Source of the DNA: Cellulomonas xiejunii
GTDB lineage: Bacteria > Actinomycetota > Actinomycetes > Actinomycetales > Cellulomonadaceae
DNA: 64,000 nt
NCBI RefSeq assembly: GCF_024508315.1
Contig: NZ_CP101987.1
Coordinates: 1,302,001-1,366,000, forward strand
Direction of reading: 5' to 3'
The notes beneath the pieces were generated by a model. That model worked only from the letters and a program-made list of their open reading frames with translations, ran no database searches and was not told the DNA's origin. Both the position numbers and the translations under genes were made by a program. Positions 50,835-59,223 of the stretch are shown in pieces; position 1 is the stretch's first letter; every line of letters begins with the position of its first letter.

Positions 50835-53195
50835 TCAGCACGAGCCGAACGTCGTCGTCAGCCCGTCGCGGTCCACGGCGCTGCCCGACCGGAGGGTGGC
50901 CGTCACGTAGGTGGTGTCGTTGCCCTGCGTGAACGACCGGGGGTGGGAGTAGGTGTACGTCCCGCCGCCGGTGTGCGTGAGCGGCTCAACCCTCTCGAAC
51001 GGCGGGTCGGTGCGCTCCGGCGGGTCGTGGGGGAACGCGAACACGTGCCGGTACTGGATGACGACGGTGGCCGTGACCGTCAGGCCGGCCGGCTCGGCGT
51101 CGTCGAGGTCGACGGCGATCAACCCCGGGGTGCAGCGCGGCACGCCCACGACGCGTGGTCCGCGCGGGGCGACGACGTCCCAGGCCGGCCCAGGAGCCCC
51201 GTCGAGCATCGTTCTGACGACACCGGCGTTGAGGCCGTCCGTGGGGGGCTCGCCGAGCAGCTCCACCGTCATGCTCGCGGTCTGGTGCCCCGGTGCCGAC
51301 GGGATGATGACAGTGGTGGGCACGCGCAGCCACGCGGGCGCGCCCGTCACGATGACGACACCCAAGGTGCAGCCCGGCGCCTCGACCTCGACGACCACGG
51401 TCCTGACGGCCGTCGTGAACGCCAGGGGACCGGACAGGGTGGGCGGCCGGCAGTCCTCCGCCACCGGGACCGTCACGTCCCTGAGGGTCTCGCCGCCGCC
51501 GCCGCGGACGGTGAGCGTGAACGTGTAGCTGCCCTGCGGCCACACCGCGTACGTGAAGGGCTGGCCCGGGGCCCCCTGCTCACCCGTGAGCAAGGGCTCG
51601 CCGTCGACCACCACGGACCAGCTCCACGTCGCGTCGTCCGGGGTGTCCACGACGGTGGCGGTCAGCGTCACGACGTCGCCGGGCACGTAGCCCGGCCGGT
51701 CGGTGACGAGCGACGTGATCGTCGGCAGCGGCGGGGTCGGTGTGGCCGACGCGGACGCAGCAGGCGGCGCGGCGGTCGCCGGTGGGGCCTCACCGGCGCC
51801 GGACGGCCCTCCGGAGCCACCGGGCGCGCCGGGGCCAGGGGGAGGTGCCCCGCCGCCGTCCGTCCCCCGTGGGGCCTGCAACCCGGGTTGCCCGCTCGCG
51901 TCGGGTGCCGGGCCGACGGAGGCCCGGGGCGTCGGGGCCGGCGCCCCGTCCGGTCCGGACCCGGGCCCCGGCGCCGTGCCCGGGTCGTCGTCCGGCATGA
52001 CGCCCGCGACGGGATCGCCGCTCTCGGGGTGGTACTTCATCAGTGACTCGCCCTGGACCCACGCGCCGCCGCGCAGCGAGAGCACGCCGACGTCCTCGCC
52101 GTCGAGGTCGTTCCAGAAGACGCGCCCGTCCTTGGCCACCAGCTCGAGCCGGTGGCCGGGCGGGGCGAGCGCGAAGGTGTCCAGCGCCGTGCGGGTGCGG
52201 GTGTCCACGACGGTGGTCGTGCCCGCCGCGTGGTCCGGGACGAAGAGGTACGGCCCGCTCTGCGCGAGCGCGCCGAAGTCCGCCGTGCCGGGCTCGCCCA
52301 CGTGGACCACGCTGCGGCAGTCATCGTGCCCCACGGCGGCCGTCACCACGGTCCCGCTCGCCTCGACGGCCGCGTACACCTCGTCGGTCGTGGACGAGCC
52401 GAGGACCTCGACGACGTCATCGCCACGCACGTCGAGGCAGGCGGGCCGCCCGGGACCGTCGGGGCCGAGCGCGGCCACGGCGCCGCCCGCGACGTCGACC
52501 ACCACGGGCTCGCCGCGCACGAGGACCAGGCGCGCGTCGGGTGCCGTCCGTCCGGCTTCCCCGGTGCGACCCGCCCCGAACCACGCCAGCTCGCCGGACG
52601 CCGGGTCGAGCACCCACAGGCGACCGGTGGCGTCGACGACCGCCTGCTCGGCCCCGGGCGTGGCCGCCAGCGAGACCTCGTGCCGAGGGGCGAGCGTCAC
52701 GGGGTCGGCCTCGGTGGCGACACGACGCCGCGGGTCGAGCACGTGGACGGCATCGGCGTCGCCGCGCAGCACGCGCACCTGCCCGGGGCTGCCGAGCGGG
52801 GCCGGGCCCGACGACCGGTACGTGGCACCGTCCACCCGACGCACCGTCCCCGCGTCGACGTCCGCGACGTAGGCGGAGCTGCCCGCCTGCGCGACCTGGA
52901 CCTCGCTGCCCAGCGCCGGCACCCGGACGCTCACGACGACCTGCTCGGAGGCGCCGTCGACCAGCGTCAGCAGACCGCGCGACGGCGTCACGACCCACGC
53001 CGTGCCGCTGGTCTGGTCCAACCTGACGTGCGCGTTGCCGACGCCGAGCACCGCGAGCAGGCCGAGCGACAGCGGCACGGCGAGCACGGCGCCCCCCACC
53101 CGGCGGGTCCGCACTGCCCGGGACCAGGCGCGCAGTCCCTGCTGAGGCCACCCGTGCCCGGCGGCCCGTCTCACGCGCTCGCGCAGCTGCGTCAC
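50835..53195 (-). CDS. Large single-pass surface protein with propeller-like and PKD/Ig-like regions
   Basis: This is a 786-residue protein. A short basic cytoplasmic part (about 33 residues) is followed by one membrane helix (VGGAVLAVPLSLGLLAVLGV). The outside part begins with repeated beta units (TVRRVDGATY, AVHVLDPRRRVATE, WVLDPASGELAWF, TTVVDTRTRTALDTFALAPPGHRLELVAKDGRVFWNDLDGEDVGVLSLRGG) that look like a beta-propeller. A Pro/Ala/Gly-rich linker of about 90 residues and a PKD/Ig-like domain follow (VTDRPGYVPGDVVTLTATVVDTPDDATWSWSVV). A last Cys-containing domain ends at FGSC. GTG 53195 lacks a ribosome site. It is convergent with the tad operon. Function is unknown. Confidence 0.7.
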   Translation of the reverse strand: MTQLRERVRRAAGHGWPQQGLRAWSRAVRTRRVGGAVLAVPLSLGLLAVLGVGNAHVRLDQTSGTAWVVTPSRGLLTLVDGASEQVVVSVRVPALGSEVQVAQAGSSAYVADVDAGTVRRVDGATYRSSGPAPLGSPGQVRVLRGDADAVHVLDPRRRVATEADPVTLAPRHEVSLAATPGAEQAVVDATGRLWVLDPASGELAWFGAGRTGEAGRTAPDARLVLVRGEPVVVDVAGGAVAALGPDGPGRPACLDVRGDDVVEVLGSSTTDEVYAAVEASGTVVTAAVGHDDCRSVVHVGEPGTADFGALAQSGPYLFVPDHAAGTTTVVDTRTRTALDTFALAPPGHRLELVAKDGRVFWNDLDGEDVGVLSLRGGAWVQGESLMKYHPESGDPVAGVMPDDDPGTAPGPGSGPDGAPAPTPRASVGPAPDASGQPGLQAPRGTDGGGAPPPGPGAPGGSGGPSGAGEAPPATAAPPAASASATPTPPLPTITSLVTDRPGYVPGDVVTLTATVVDTPDDATWSWSVVVDGEPLLTGEQGAPGQPFTYAVWPQGSYTFTLTVRGGGGETLRDVTVPVAEDCRPPTLSGPLAFTTAVRTVVVEVEAPGCTLGVVIVTGAPAWLRVPTTVIIPSAPGHQTASMTVELLGEPPTDGLNAGVVRTMLDGAPGPAWDVVAPRGPRVVGVPRCTPGLIAVDLDDAEPAGLTVTATVVIQYRHVFAFPHDPPERTDPPFERVEPLTHTGGGTYTYSHPRSFTQGNDTTYVTATLRSGSAVDRDGLTTTFGSC

Positions 53196-53312
53196 GTCAG
53201 GAGGAGACCGCAGGGGCCCGCGTCGTACATCGAGACGTGACCACACCCCCGGTTGTCCTTCCCGACGCACAGGGAGACGATCGGGGCGTCGCCGAGCGTC
53301 GAGGAGGACGCA

Positions 53313-54197
53313 ATGGATGGGCACGTGGTCGTGGGGTACGACGGGTCGCCGGAGTCGGTGGCGGCCGTGCGGTGGGCGGCAGGGTCGGCAGGACGCCTCG
53401 GTGCCCCGCTGGAGGTGGTCCACGTCTGGGGGATCGCGGGCCACCTGGACACCCCGCCGGTGAGCGCGGCGTCCGCGTACGTGCGCGCCGGCGCGCAGGA
53501 GGTGGCGGACGAAGGCGCCGAGGTGGCCCGCTCGACCGCACCGCAGCTCCAGGTCACGGCTGTGCTCGACGACGGGCCGCCGGCGCGGGCGCTCGTCCGG
53601 CGGGCAGCCGGGGCGCGCCTCGTCGTCCTGGGTCGGCACGGCTCGGCGCGTCTGTCCGGTGTGCTCCTGGGGTCCGTGGCGCTGGGCACGGTGCAGCACG
53701 CCCCGTGCCCCGTCGTCGTCGTGCCCCGGACGCAGGTCGACCGGGCGTCGACCGGCCTCGTGGTGGTCGGGGTCGACGGCTCGCGGCACTCGCTCGGCGC
53801 GGTGGACGCCGCCGGTCTGTACGCCACGGGCGCGGGGGCGCGGTTGCGCGCCGTGGCCTGCTGGCAGGCGCCGGCGAACAGCCGGTCCCTGGCCGCATGG
53901 CTCCGCGAGAACCCCGCCCGCTCGGCGTCGGACCTCGCGGCGCAACACGCCGAGGAGGCGCTGGAGGCCGCGGTGGCACGGCTGCGCGAGCGGTACCCGC
54001 AGGTCGAGGTCGAGCCGCAGGTGGAGGAGGGGCCGGCCGCGCACGTCCTGGCGCGGCACGCCGAGAAGGCGGACCTGCTCGTGGTCGGCACGCGCGGACG
54101 CGGCGGGCTCGCGGGCCTGGTCATGGGCTCGGTGAGCCAGTGGCTGGTGGCGCGTGCGGCCTGCCCGGTGCTGGTGTCGCGCGCCGTGCCCGACTGA
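53313..54197 (+). CDS. Universal stress protein, tandem UspA domains
   Basis: This is a 294-residue protein made of two USP domains. The first opens HVVVGYDGSPESVAAVRWAAGSA and closes GRHGSARLSGVLLGSVALGTVQHAPCPVVVVP. The second opens LVVVGVDGSRHSLGAVDAA and closes VVGTRGRGGLAGLVMGSVSQWLVARAACPVLVSR. The G-x2-G-x9-G-S motif that binds ATP is present in both. Such tandem proteins are often induced by hypoxia or growth arrest in actinobacteria. ATG 53313 follows GAGGAG at 5 bases. It is monocistronic and lies upstream of prfB. Confidence 0.92.
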   Translation: MDGHVVVGYDGSPESVAAVRWAAGSAGRLGAPLEVVHVWGIAGHLDTPPVSAASAYVRAGAQEVADEGAEVARSTAPQLQVTAVLDDGPPARALVRRAAGARLVVLGRHGSARLSGVLLGSVALGTVQHAPCPVVVVPRTQVDRASTGLVVVGVDGSRHSLGAVDAAGLYATGAGARLRAVACWQAPANSRSLAAWLRENPARSASDLAAQHAEEALEAAVARLRERYPQVEVEPQVEEGPAAHVLARHAEKADLLVVGTRGRGGLAGLVMGSVSQWLVARAACPVLVSRAVPD

Positions 54198-54222
54198 CGG
54201 GGAGGTGGGGGTGCGGACCGGG

Positions 54223-54228
54223 TAGCCT
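54223..54228 (+). promoter_or_regulatory. -10 box of prfB
   Basis: TAGCCT, then 8 bases, then the GTG start at 54237, consistent with a leaderless message. Confidence 0.45.
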
Positions 54229-54236
54229 GGTCGGTC

Positions 54237-55352
54237 GTGGCCACCACCGACTTTCCCGCCGAGCTCCGCCAGCTGCGCACCACGCTGGAGTCGATCGAGA
54301 CGGTGAGCGACCCGACCGCCCTCGAGGCGAAGATCGAGCTGCTCTCCGACCAGGCCTCGGTGCCGAACCTCTGGGACGACCCGGACGAGGGTCAGCGGGT
54401 GACGAGCGCGCTGTCCGCCGCGCAGTCCGAGCTGGACCGCGTCAACCGGCTCCGCTCGCGCATCAACGACCTCGAGACGCTCGTCGAGATGGCCGCCGAG
54501 GAGAACGACGAGGACACGCTGGCCGAGGCGGAGGCCGAGCTCGTCGGCATCCGCAAGGACCTGCGTGAGCTCGAGATCCGCACCCTGCTGGCAGGCCCGT
54601 ACGACCAGCGCGACGCCGTCGTGACGATCCGCGCCGGCGCCGGTGGCGTCGACGCCGCGGACTTCGCCGAGATGCTCCTGCGCATGTACCTGCGCTGGGC
54701 CGAGCGGCACGGGTACCCCACGACGGTGCTCGACACGTCGTACGCCGAGGAGGCGGGCCTCAAGAGCGCGACCTTCGAGGTGAAGACGCCCTACGCGTTC
54801 GGCCACCTCTCGGTCGAGGCCGGGACGCACCGGCTGGTGCGCATCTCGCCGTTCGACAACCAGGGCCGGCGCCAGACCTCCTTCGCGGCGGTCGAGGTCA
54901 TCCCGCTGATCGAGCAGACCGACTCGGTCGACATCCCCGAGTCCGAGATCAAGGTCGACGTGTTCCGCTCGTCCGGTCCCGGCGGGCAGTCGGTCAACAC
55001 GACCGACTCCGCGGTCCGCATGACGCACATCCCCACCGGCATCGTCGTGTCGATGCAGAACGAGAAGTCGCAGATCCAGAACCGTGCGGCCGCGCTGCGC
55101 GTCCTGCAGTCCCGGCTGCTCCTGCAGCGCCAGGAGCAGGAGCGGGCCGCGAAGAAGGAGATGGCCGGCGACGTGAAGGCGAGCTGGGGCGACCAGATGC
55201 GCTCCTACGTCCTGCAGCCGTACCAGATGGTCAAGGACCTGCGCACCGAGCACGAGGTGGGCAACCCGTCGGCCGTGTTCGACGGTGAGATCGACGACTT
55301 CATCGAGGCAGGCGTGCGCTGGCGCCGCGCCCAGCAGGGCATCGACGACTGA
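54237..55352 (+). CDS. prfB: Peptide chain release factor 2
   Basis: This is a 371-residue factor that recognises UGA and UAA stop codons and triggers peptide release. The codon-reading SPF motif is in [15 protein letters not shown]. The catalytic GGQ is in [26 protein letters not shown]. The N-terminal long helices and the domain 2 region [19 protein letters not shown] are complete. The frame is continuous, so it lacks the programmed frameshift at an internal UGA found in Escherichia coli. GTG 54237 has a TAGCCT -10 box 8 bases upstream and no ribosome site. No gene was seen in the 209 bases after the stop. Confidence 0.96.
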   Translation: MATTDFPAELRQLRTTLESIETVSDPTALEAKIELLSDQASVPNLWDDPDEGQRVTSALSAAQSELDRVNRLRSRINDLETLVEMAAEENDEDTLAEAEAELVGIRKDLRELEIRTLLAGPYDQRDAVVTIRAGAGGVDAADFAEMLLRMYLRWAERHGYPTTVLDTSYAEEAGLKSATFEVKTPYAFGHLSVEAGTHRLVRISPFDNQGRRQTSFAAVEVIPLIEQTDSVDIPESEIKVDVFRSSGPGGQSVNTTDSAVRMTHIPTGIVVSMQNEKSQIQNRAAALRVLQSRLLLQRQEQERAAKKEMAGDVKASWGDQMRSYVLQPYQMVKDLRTEHEVGNPSAVFDGEIDDFIEAGVRWRRAQQGIDD

Positions 55353-55561
55353 CGTCGCACGGCCTGCCGGCACCACCGCCGGACGGGGCGGCGGGACGGA
55401 CCGGGACGACCCGGACACCGCGCCGCGGGTCCGTCGATTCACAGGGGGCGCGGCGGCGTGTCCTGCCCTCCAGCGGGTGAGGACGTTCCTACCCTCGATG
55501 AGTCCCGCGGCCAGCGGGCGACCACGGGGACGCCCCGGGGCACGACGAGGCGAGGTCGGCT

Positions 55562-56251
55562 GTGATCCGGTTCGAGAACGTGACGAAGGTCTACGCGCGA
55601 GGCGCCAGGCCCGCGCTGGACCGGGTGTCGCTCGACGTCGAACGCGGCGAGTTCGTCTTCCTCGTCGGGGCCTCCGGGTCCGGCAAGTCGACCTTCCTGC
55701 GGCTCGTGATGCGTGAGGAGCGCGCGTCGGCAGGCCGGGTGTACGTCGCGGGCAAGGAGCTCGGCACGCTGTCGAGCTGGAAGGTCCCGCACCTGCGCCG
55801 GCAGATCGGTGCGGTGTTCCAGGACTTCCGGCTGCTGCCCACCAAGTCGGTGTTCGAGAACGTCGCGTTCGCCCTGCAGGTGATCGGCAAGCCGCGCCAC
55901 CACATCCTGACGACCGTGCCCGACGTCCTCGAGATGGTCGGCCTGGCGGGCAAGGAGAAGCGCCGTCCGCACGAGCTGTCCGGTGGTGAGCAGCAGCGCG
56001 TCGCGATCGCCCGCGCCTTCGTCAACCGGCCGTCGATCCTGCTGGCCGACGAGCCCACCGGCAACCTCGACCCGACGACGTCCCTGGGGATCATGCGCCT
56101 GCTCGACCGCATCAACCGCACCGGCACCACCGTCGTCATGGCGACCCACGACGACGAGATCGTCGACCAGATGCGCAAGCGCGTCATCGAGCTGAGCACG
56201 GGCGAGATGGTGCGCGACCAGTCGCGCGGCGTCTACGGCTCGGACCGCTGA
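55562..56251 (+). CDS. ftsE: Cell division ATP-binding protein FtsE
   Basis: This is a 229-residue ABC ATPase that, with FtsX, transmits a division signal across the membrane. Walker A is [16 protein letters not shown], the Q-loop region is [20 protein letters not shown], the signature is [15 protein letters not shown], and Walker B is [14 protein letters not shown] with the switch His in [13 protein letters not shown] 55562 follows GCGAGGT. ftsX begins 12 bases after the stop, and the M23 peptidase gene completes the operon. Confidence 0.96.
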   Translation: MIRFENVTKVYARGARPALDRVSLDVERGEFVFLVGASGSGKSTFLRLVMREERASAGRVYVAGKELGTLSSWKVPHLRRQIGAVFQDFRLLPTKSVFENVAFALQVIGKPRHHILTTVPDVLEMVGLAGKEKRRPHELSGGEQQRVAIARAFVNRPSILLADEPTGNLDPTTSLGIMRLLDRINRTGTTVVMATHDDEIVDQMRKRVIELSTGEMVRDQSRGVYGSDR

Positions 56252-56263
56252 GGGGGCCGGCAG

Positions 56264-57178
56264 ATGCGCGCCCAGTTCATCCTCTCCGAGATCGGCATCG
56301 GCCTGCGCCGCAACCTGTCGATGACGATCTCGGTCGTCCTCGTCACGTTCGTCTGCCTGACGTTCCTGGGCGCCGCGGCGCTGCTGCAGGCGCAGATCGA
56401 CAAGATGAAGGACGACTGGTACGACAAGGTCGAGGTCTCGGTCTTCCTCTGCCCGTCGAACTCCGCGGCACCGACGTGCGCGGCCGGGGAGGTGACGCAG
56501 GAGCAGCGTGACGACATCCTCGCGGCCCTCGAGACGCCGCAGGTCGCCGAGTTCGTCCAGGAGATCTACCCCGAGTCCAAGGAGCAGGCCTTCGAGGCGT
56601 TCCAGCGGCAGTTCGGCGACCAGTTCTGGGCGTCCGCAGCCACCGCGGACGACATGAACGCGTCCCTGCGCATCAAGCTCACCGACCCGGAGCAGTACCA
56701 GGTCGTCGCCGACGTGGTCTCGGGGCGTCCGGGGGTCGAGTCGGTGGAGGACCAGCGCCGGCTGTTCGACAACCTGTTCCTGGTGCTCGACCGCGCGACC
56801 TGGGCCGCCGCCGGGCTGGCCGGGATCATGCTGCTCGCAGCGGTCCTGCTCATCACGACGACGATCCGGCTGTCGGCGCTGAGCCGCAAGCGCGAGACCG
56901 GCATCATGCGGCTCGTCGGCGCCTCCACGCTGTTCATCCAGCTGCCCTTCATGCTGGAGGGCGCCATCGCCGCGACGCTGGGGGCCGCGATGGCGATCGG
57001 CGGCCTGTGGCTGGGGGTCGAGTACCTGGTGGCGGACTGGCTGGGGCAGTCCGTGACCTGGATCCCGTACGTGAGCACGTCCGACGTGCTGGCGATCGCC
57101 CCGTTGCTCGTGATCGTGGCCTTCGTCCTGGCGGCCATCTCCTCCCTGGTCACTCTCAGCCGCTACACGAAGGTATGA
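56264..57178 (+). CDS. ftsX: Cell division membrane protein FtsX
   Basis: This is a 304-residue, four-pass membrane protein. The first helix (MTISVVLVTFVCLTFLGAAALL) is followed by an extracellular loop of about 120 residues with two cysteines (LCPSNSAAPTCAAGEV), then three more helices (AAGLAGIMLLAAVLLITTTI; EGAIAATLGAAMAIGGLWLG; APLLVIVAFVLAAISSLV). The large loop is the site that contacts a hydrolase partner. The stop overlaps the ATG of the next gene, an M23 peptidase, supporting that partner. Confidence 0.96.
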   Translation: MRAQFILSEIGIGLRRNLSMTISVVLVTFVCLTFLGAAALLQAQIDKMKDDWYDKVEVSVFLCPSNSAAPTCAAGEVTQEQRDDILAALETPQVAEFVQEIYPESKEQAFEAFQRQFGDQFWASAATADDMNASLRIKLTDPEQYQVVADVVSGRPGVESVEDQRRLFDNLFLVLDRATWAAAGLAGIMLLAAVLLITTTIRLSALSRKRETGIMRLVGASTLFIQLPFMLEGAIAATLGAAMAIGGLWLGVEYLVADWLGQSVTWIPYVSTSDVLAIAPLLVIVAFVLAAISSLVTLSRYTKV

Positions 57179-58587
57179 CCATGCGCCGAGCCGACCGCAC
57201 GCCACCCACCGCCGCGCCGCGGCGACCGCTGCAGGCGCTCGTCGCGGTGCTGTCCGCGATCTGCGTGGCGGTGCCGGCGCTCCTGGCCGCCTCGACGCCC
57301 GCGGTGGCCGACGACCTGTCGAACCGTCGCGCGGCGACGGAGCAGCGCGCCGCGGCCGCCGACCAGCGGGCGGCCGACCTGGCGGAGGCGATCGAGGAGC
57401 TCAGCGGCGAGCTCGCGGCCGCGCTGACGAGGCTCGCCGAGGTCGAGGCGCAGCTCCCCGTCGCGCAGGCGCGGCTCGACGCGGCGGTCGCGGCCGCGCA
57501 GGCTGCGCAGCGTGAGGCCGAGATCCTTGCGGCCAGGCTCCAGGCCGCGCGCGACGAGGAGGCGGCGATCACGGAGCAGATCGTGGTCGACGACGAGCGT
57601 GAGAAGGAGATCCGCTCGGCCATCGGGCAGATGGCCCGCGAGGCGTACAAGGGCGGGCGCGACGTCTCCGGCATGAGCGTGATCCTCGACGCCGAGAGCT
57701 CGCAGGACTTCGTCGAGAAGTACGGCCTGGTGTCGACCGCGCTGCGCACCCAGACGCAGGTGCTCGACGAGCTGACGGCTCTGGCGGCCAAGAACAAGAA
57801 CGCTCAGGCGCGTCAGGCTGCGGTCCGGGCGAAGGTCGACGAGCTCAAGCTCGCGGCCGACCAGAAGCTCGAGGAGGCCCGCCAGGCGCAGGCGGAGGCC
57901 GAGACGGCCAAGGCCGAGGTGGAGCGGCTCGTCGTCGAGCAGGAGCAGCGCAAGGCCGACATCGAGTCGCGCAAGTCGGAGGCGCAGGCGCAGGTCGCGG
58001 CGAACGACGCGGAGCGTGCGCAGGTCGGGCGCGAGCTCGCGGCGATCATCGAGGCGCAGCGCGTCCAGCGGGAGAAGGAGGAGGAGGCGCGGCGTGCCGC
58101 CGCGAACGCCGGCGGTGGCGGCGGGGGAGGCGGTGGCGGAGGTGGCGGGAGCGCGCAGCCCGGCGGCGTGCGCCCCGGTGCGTTGTTCGCCAACCCGACC
58201 GCCCACAACCCGATGGTCGTGACCTCGGAGTACGGCAACCGGCTGCACCCCGTGCTGGGCTACTGGCGGCTGCACGCGGGCATCGACCTGCGGGACCGCT
58301 GCGGCGAGCCCGTGTACGCCGGCCGTGAGGGCACCGTGCAGTGGGCACGTCACCGCAGCGGGTACGGCGGTCAGGTGATGGTCGACCACGGCTGGGTCAA
58401 CGGGTCGTCGCTGATGTCCAGCTACAACCACATGTCGTCGTTCGCGGTGGGCAGTGGCGCGCGCGTGCGTGCCGGTCAGCTGCTCGGGTACGCCGGCAAC
58501 ACCGGGACGTCGGCGGCGTGCCACCTGCACTTCGAGGTGTACGTCAACGGCGGCACCGTGAACCCGCGCTCGTACCTCGGGCTCTGA
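57175..58587 (+). CDS. Secreted M23 (LytM) peptidase with coiled coil, FtsEX partner
   Basis: This is a 470-residue protein with a signal peptide ending near AVADDL, an N-terminal coiled coil of about 275 residues (rich in EAE, QAQAEAE and KAEVERL), and a linker of about 14 Gly residues. A C-terminal LytM domain follows. Its zinc ligands are all present: H367 and D371 in LHAGIDL, H450 and H452 in HLHFEV. It is therefore a likely active peptidoglycan endopeptidase rather than an EnvC-type activator. The ATG overlaps the ftsX stop by 4 bases. ATG 57181 is an alternative. The coiled coil probably docks on the FtsX loop. Confidence 0.92.
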   Translation: MTMRRADRTPPTAAPRRPLQALVAVLSAICVAVPALLAASTPAVADDLSNRRAATEQRAAAADQRAADLAEAIEELSGELAAALTRLAEVEAQLPVAQARLDAAVAAAQAAQREAEILAARLQAARDEEAAITEQIVVDDEREKEIRSAIGQMAREAYKGGRDVSGMSVILDAESSQDFVEKYGLVSTALRTQTQVLDELTALAAKNKNAQARQAAVRAKVDELKLAADQKLEEARQAQAEAETAKAEVERLVVEQEQRKADIESRKSEAQAQVAANDAERAQVGRELAAIIEAQRVQREKEEEARRAAANAGGGGGGGGGGGGGSAQPGGVRPGALFANPTAHNPMVVTSEYGNRLHPVLGYWRLHAGIDLRDRCGEPVYAGREGTVQWARHRSGYGGQVMVDHGWVNGSSLMSSYNHMSSFAVGSGARVRAGQLLGYAGNTGTSAACHLHFEVYVNGGTVNPRSYLGL

Positions 58588-58640
58588 CGCCGGACCCGAC
58601 CGTGCGGCGCAATGCCGTGGGGCTCGTGGTGCCGCGCCGG

Positions 58641-58646
58641 TAGGCT
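58641..58646 (+). promoter_or_regulatory. -10 box upstream of smpB
   Basis: TAGGCT about 100 bases before smpB. The leader in between contains no ORF and ends in GGAGGG. No tmRNA gene was recognised in this gap. Confidence 0.4.
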
Positions 58647-58746
58647 CGTTCTCGGTCCGACGTTCGTCGGCCCGCGCCCCTGACGGGCGATCGTCCCGGC
58701 GGCCTGCAGGCTCGCCGGTCCAGCACCAGGAACGGAGGGCCGTGTC

Positions 58747-59223
58747 GTGGCGAAGGCGAAGGCCGACGGCCGCACGATGGTCGCCGCCAACCGCAAGGCC
58801 CGGCACGACTACCTGATCCAGGACGTCCTCGAGGCCGGGCTCGTGCTCACGGGCACCGAGGTCAAGGCGTTGCGCGCGGGTCGCGCGTCCCTCGTCGACG
58901 GCTGGGGCGAGATCGACGGCGGCGAGGCGTGGCTGCACGGCGTGCACATCCCCGAGTACTCGCAGGGCACGTGGACCAACCACGCGCCGCGCCGCAAGCG
59001 CAAGATGCTCCTGCACCGCGAGGAGATCGAGCGGCTCGAGGCGAAGACGCGCGAGAAGGGGCACACGATCGTGCCCCTCGCGCTGTACTTCCTCGACGGG
59101 CGCGCGAAGGTCGAGATCGCGCTGGCCGTCGGCAAGCGGGAGTGGGACAAGCGCCAGGCCCTGCGCGAGCGCCAGGACAACCTGGAGTCGCAGCGCGCGA
59201 TGCGGGAGCGCCGCGACCGGTGA
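58747..59223 (+). CDS. smpB: SsrA (tmRNA)-binding protein SmpB
   Basis: This is a 158-residue RNA-binding protein that delivers tmRNA to stalled ribosomes. Family motifs are [52 protein letters not shown] and [29 protein letters not shown]. The basic C-terminal tail, which enters the mRNA channel, is present. GTG 58747 follows GGAGGG. The stop overlaps the DUF2207 gene (GTGA), which is therefore coupled to it. Confidence 0.96.
   Translation: MAKAKADGRTMVAANRKARHDYLIQDVLEAGLVLTGTEVKALRAGRASLVDGWGEIDGGEAWLHGVHIPEYSQGTWTNHAPRRKRKMLLHREEIERLEAKTREKGHTIVPLALYFLDGRAKVEIALAVGKREWDKRQALRERQDNLESQRAMRERRDR

Noticed and set aside
54237-55352. Possible programmed frameshift in prfB as in Escherichia coli
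   Set aside because: The frame is continuous from GTG 54237 to the stop with no early in-frame UGA, so no frameshift is needed.
50835-55442. A single minus-strand open frame extending far beyond the surface-protein gene
   Set aside because: The part beyond 53195 lies antisense to the universal stress protein and prfB genes and reads as low-complexity sequence. It is a GC-bias artefact.
58121-58152. Glycine-codon run as a simple-sequence contingency locus
   Set aside because: The codons are mixed GGT, GGC, GGG and GGA, the tract is in-frame and serves as a linker. No evidence of phase variation.
58588-58746. tmRNA (ssrA) gene next to smpB
   Set aside because: The 159-bp gap is too short and shows no tRNA-like acceptor or tag ORF, only a -10 box and leader.
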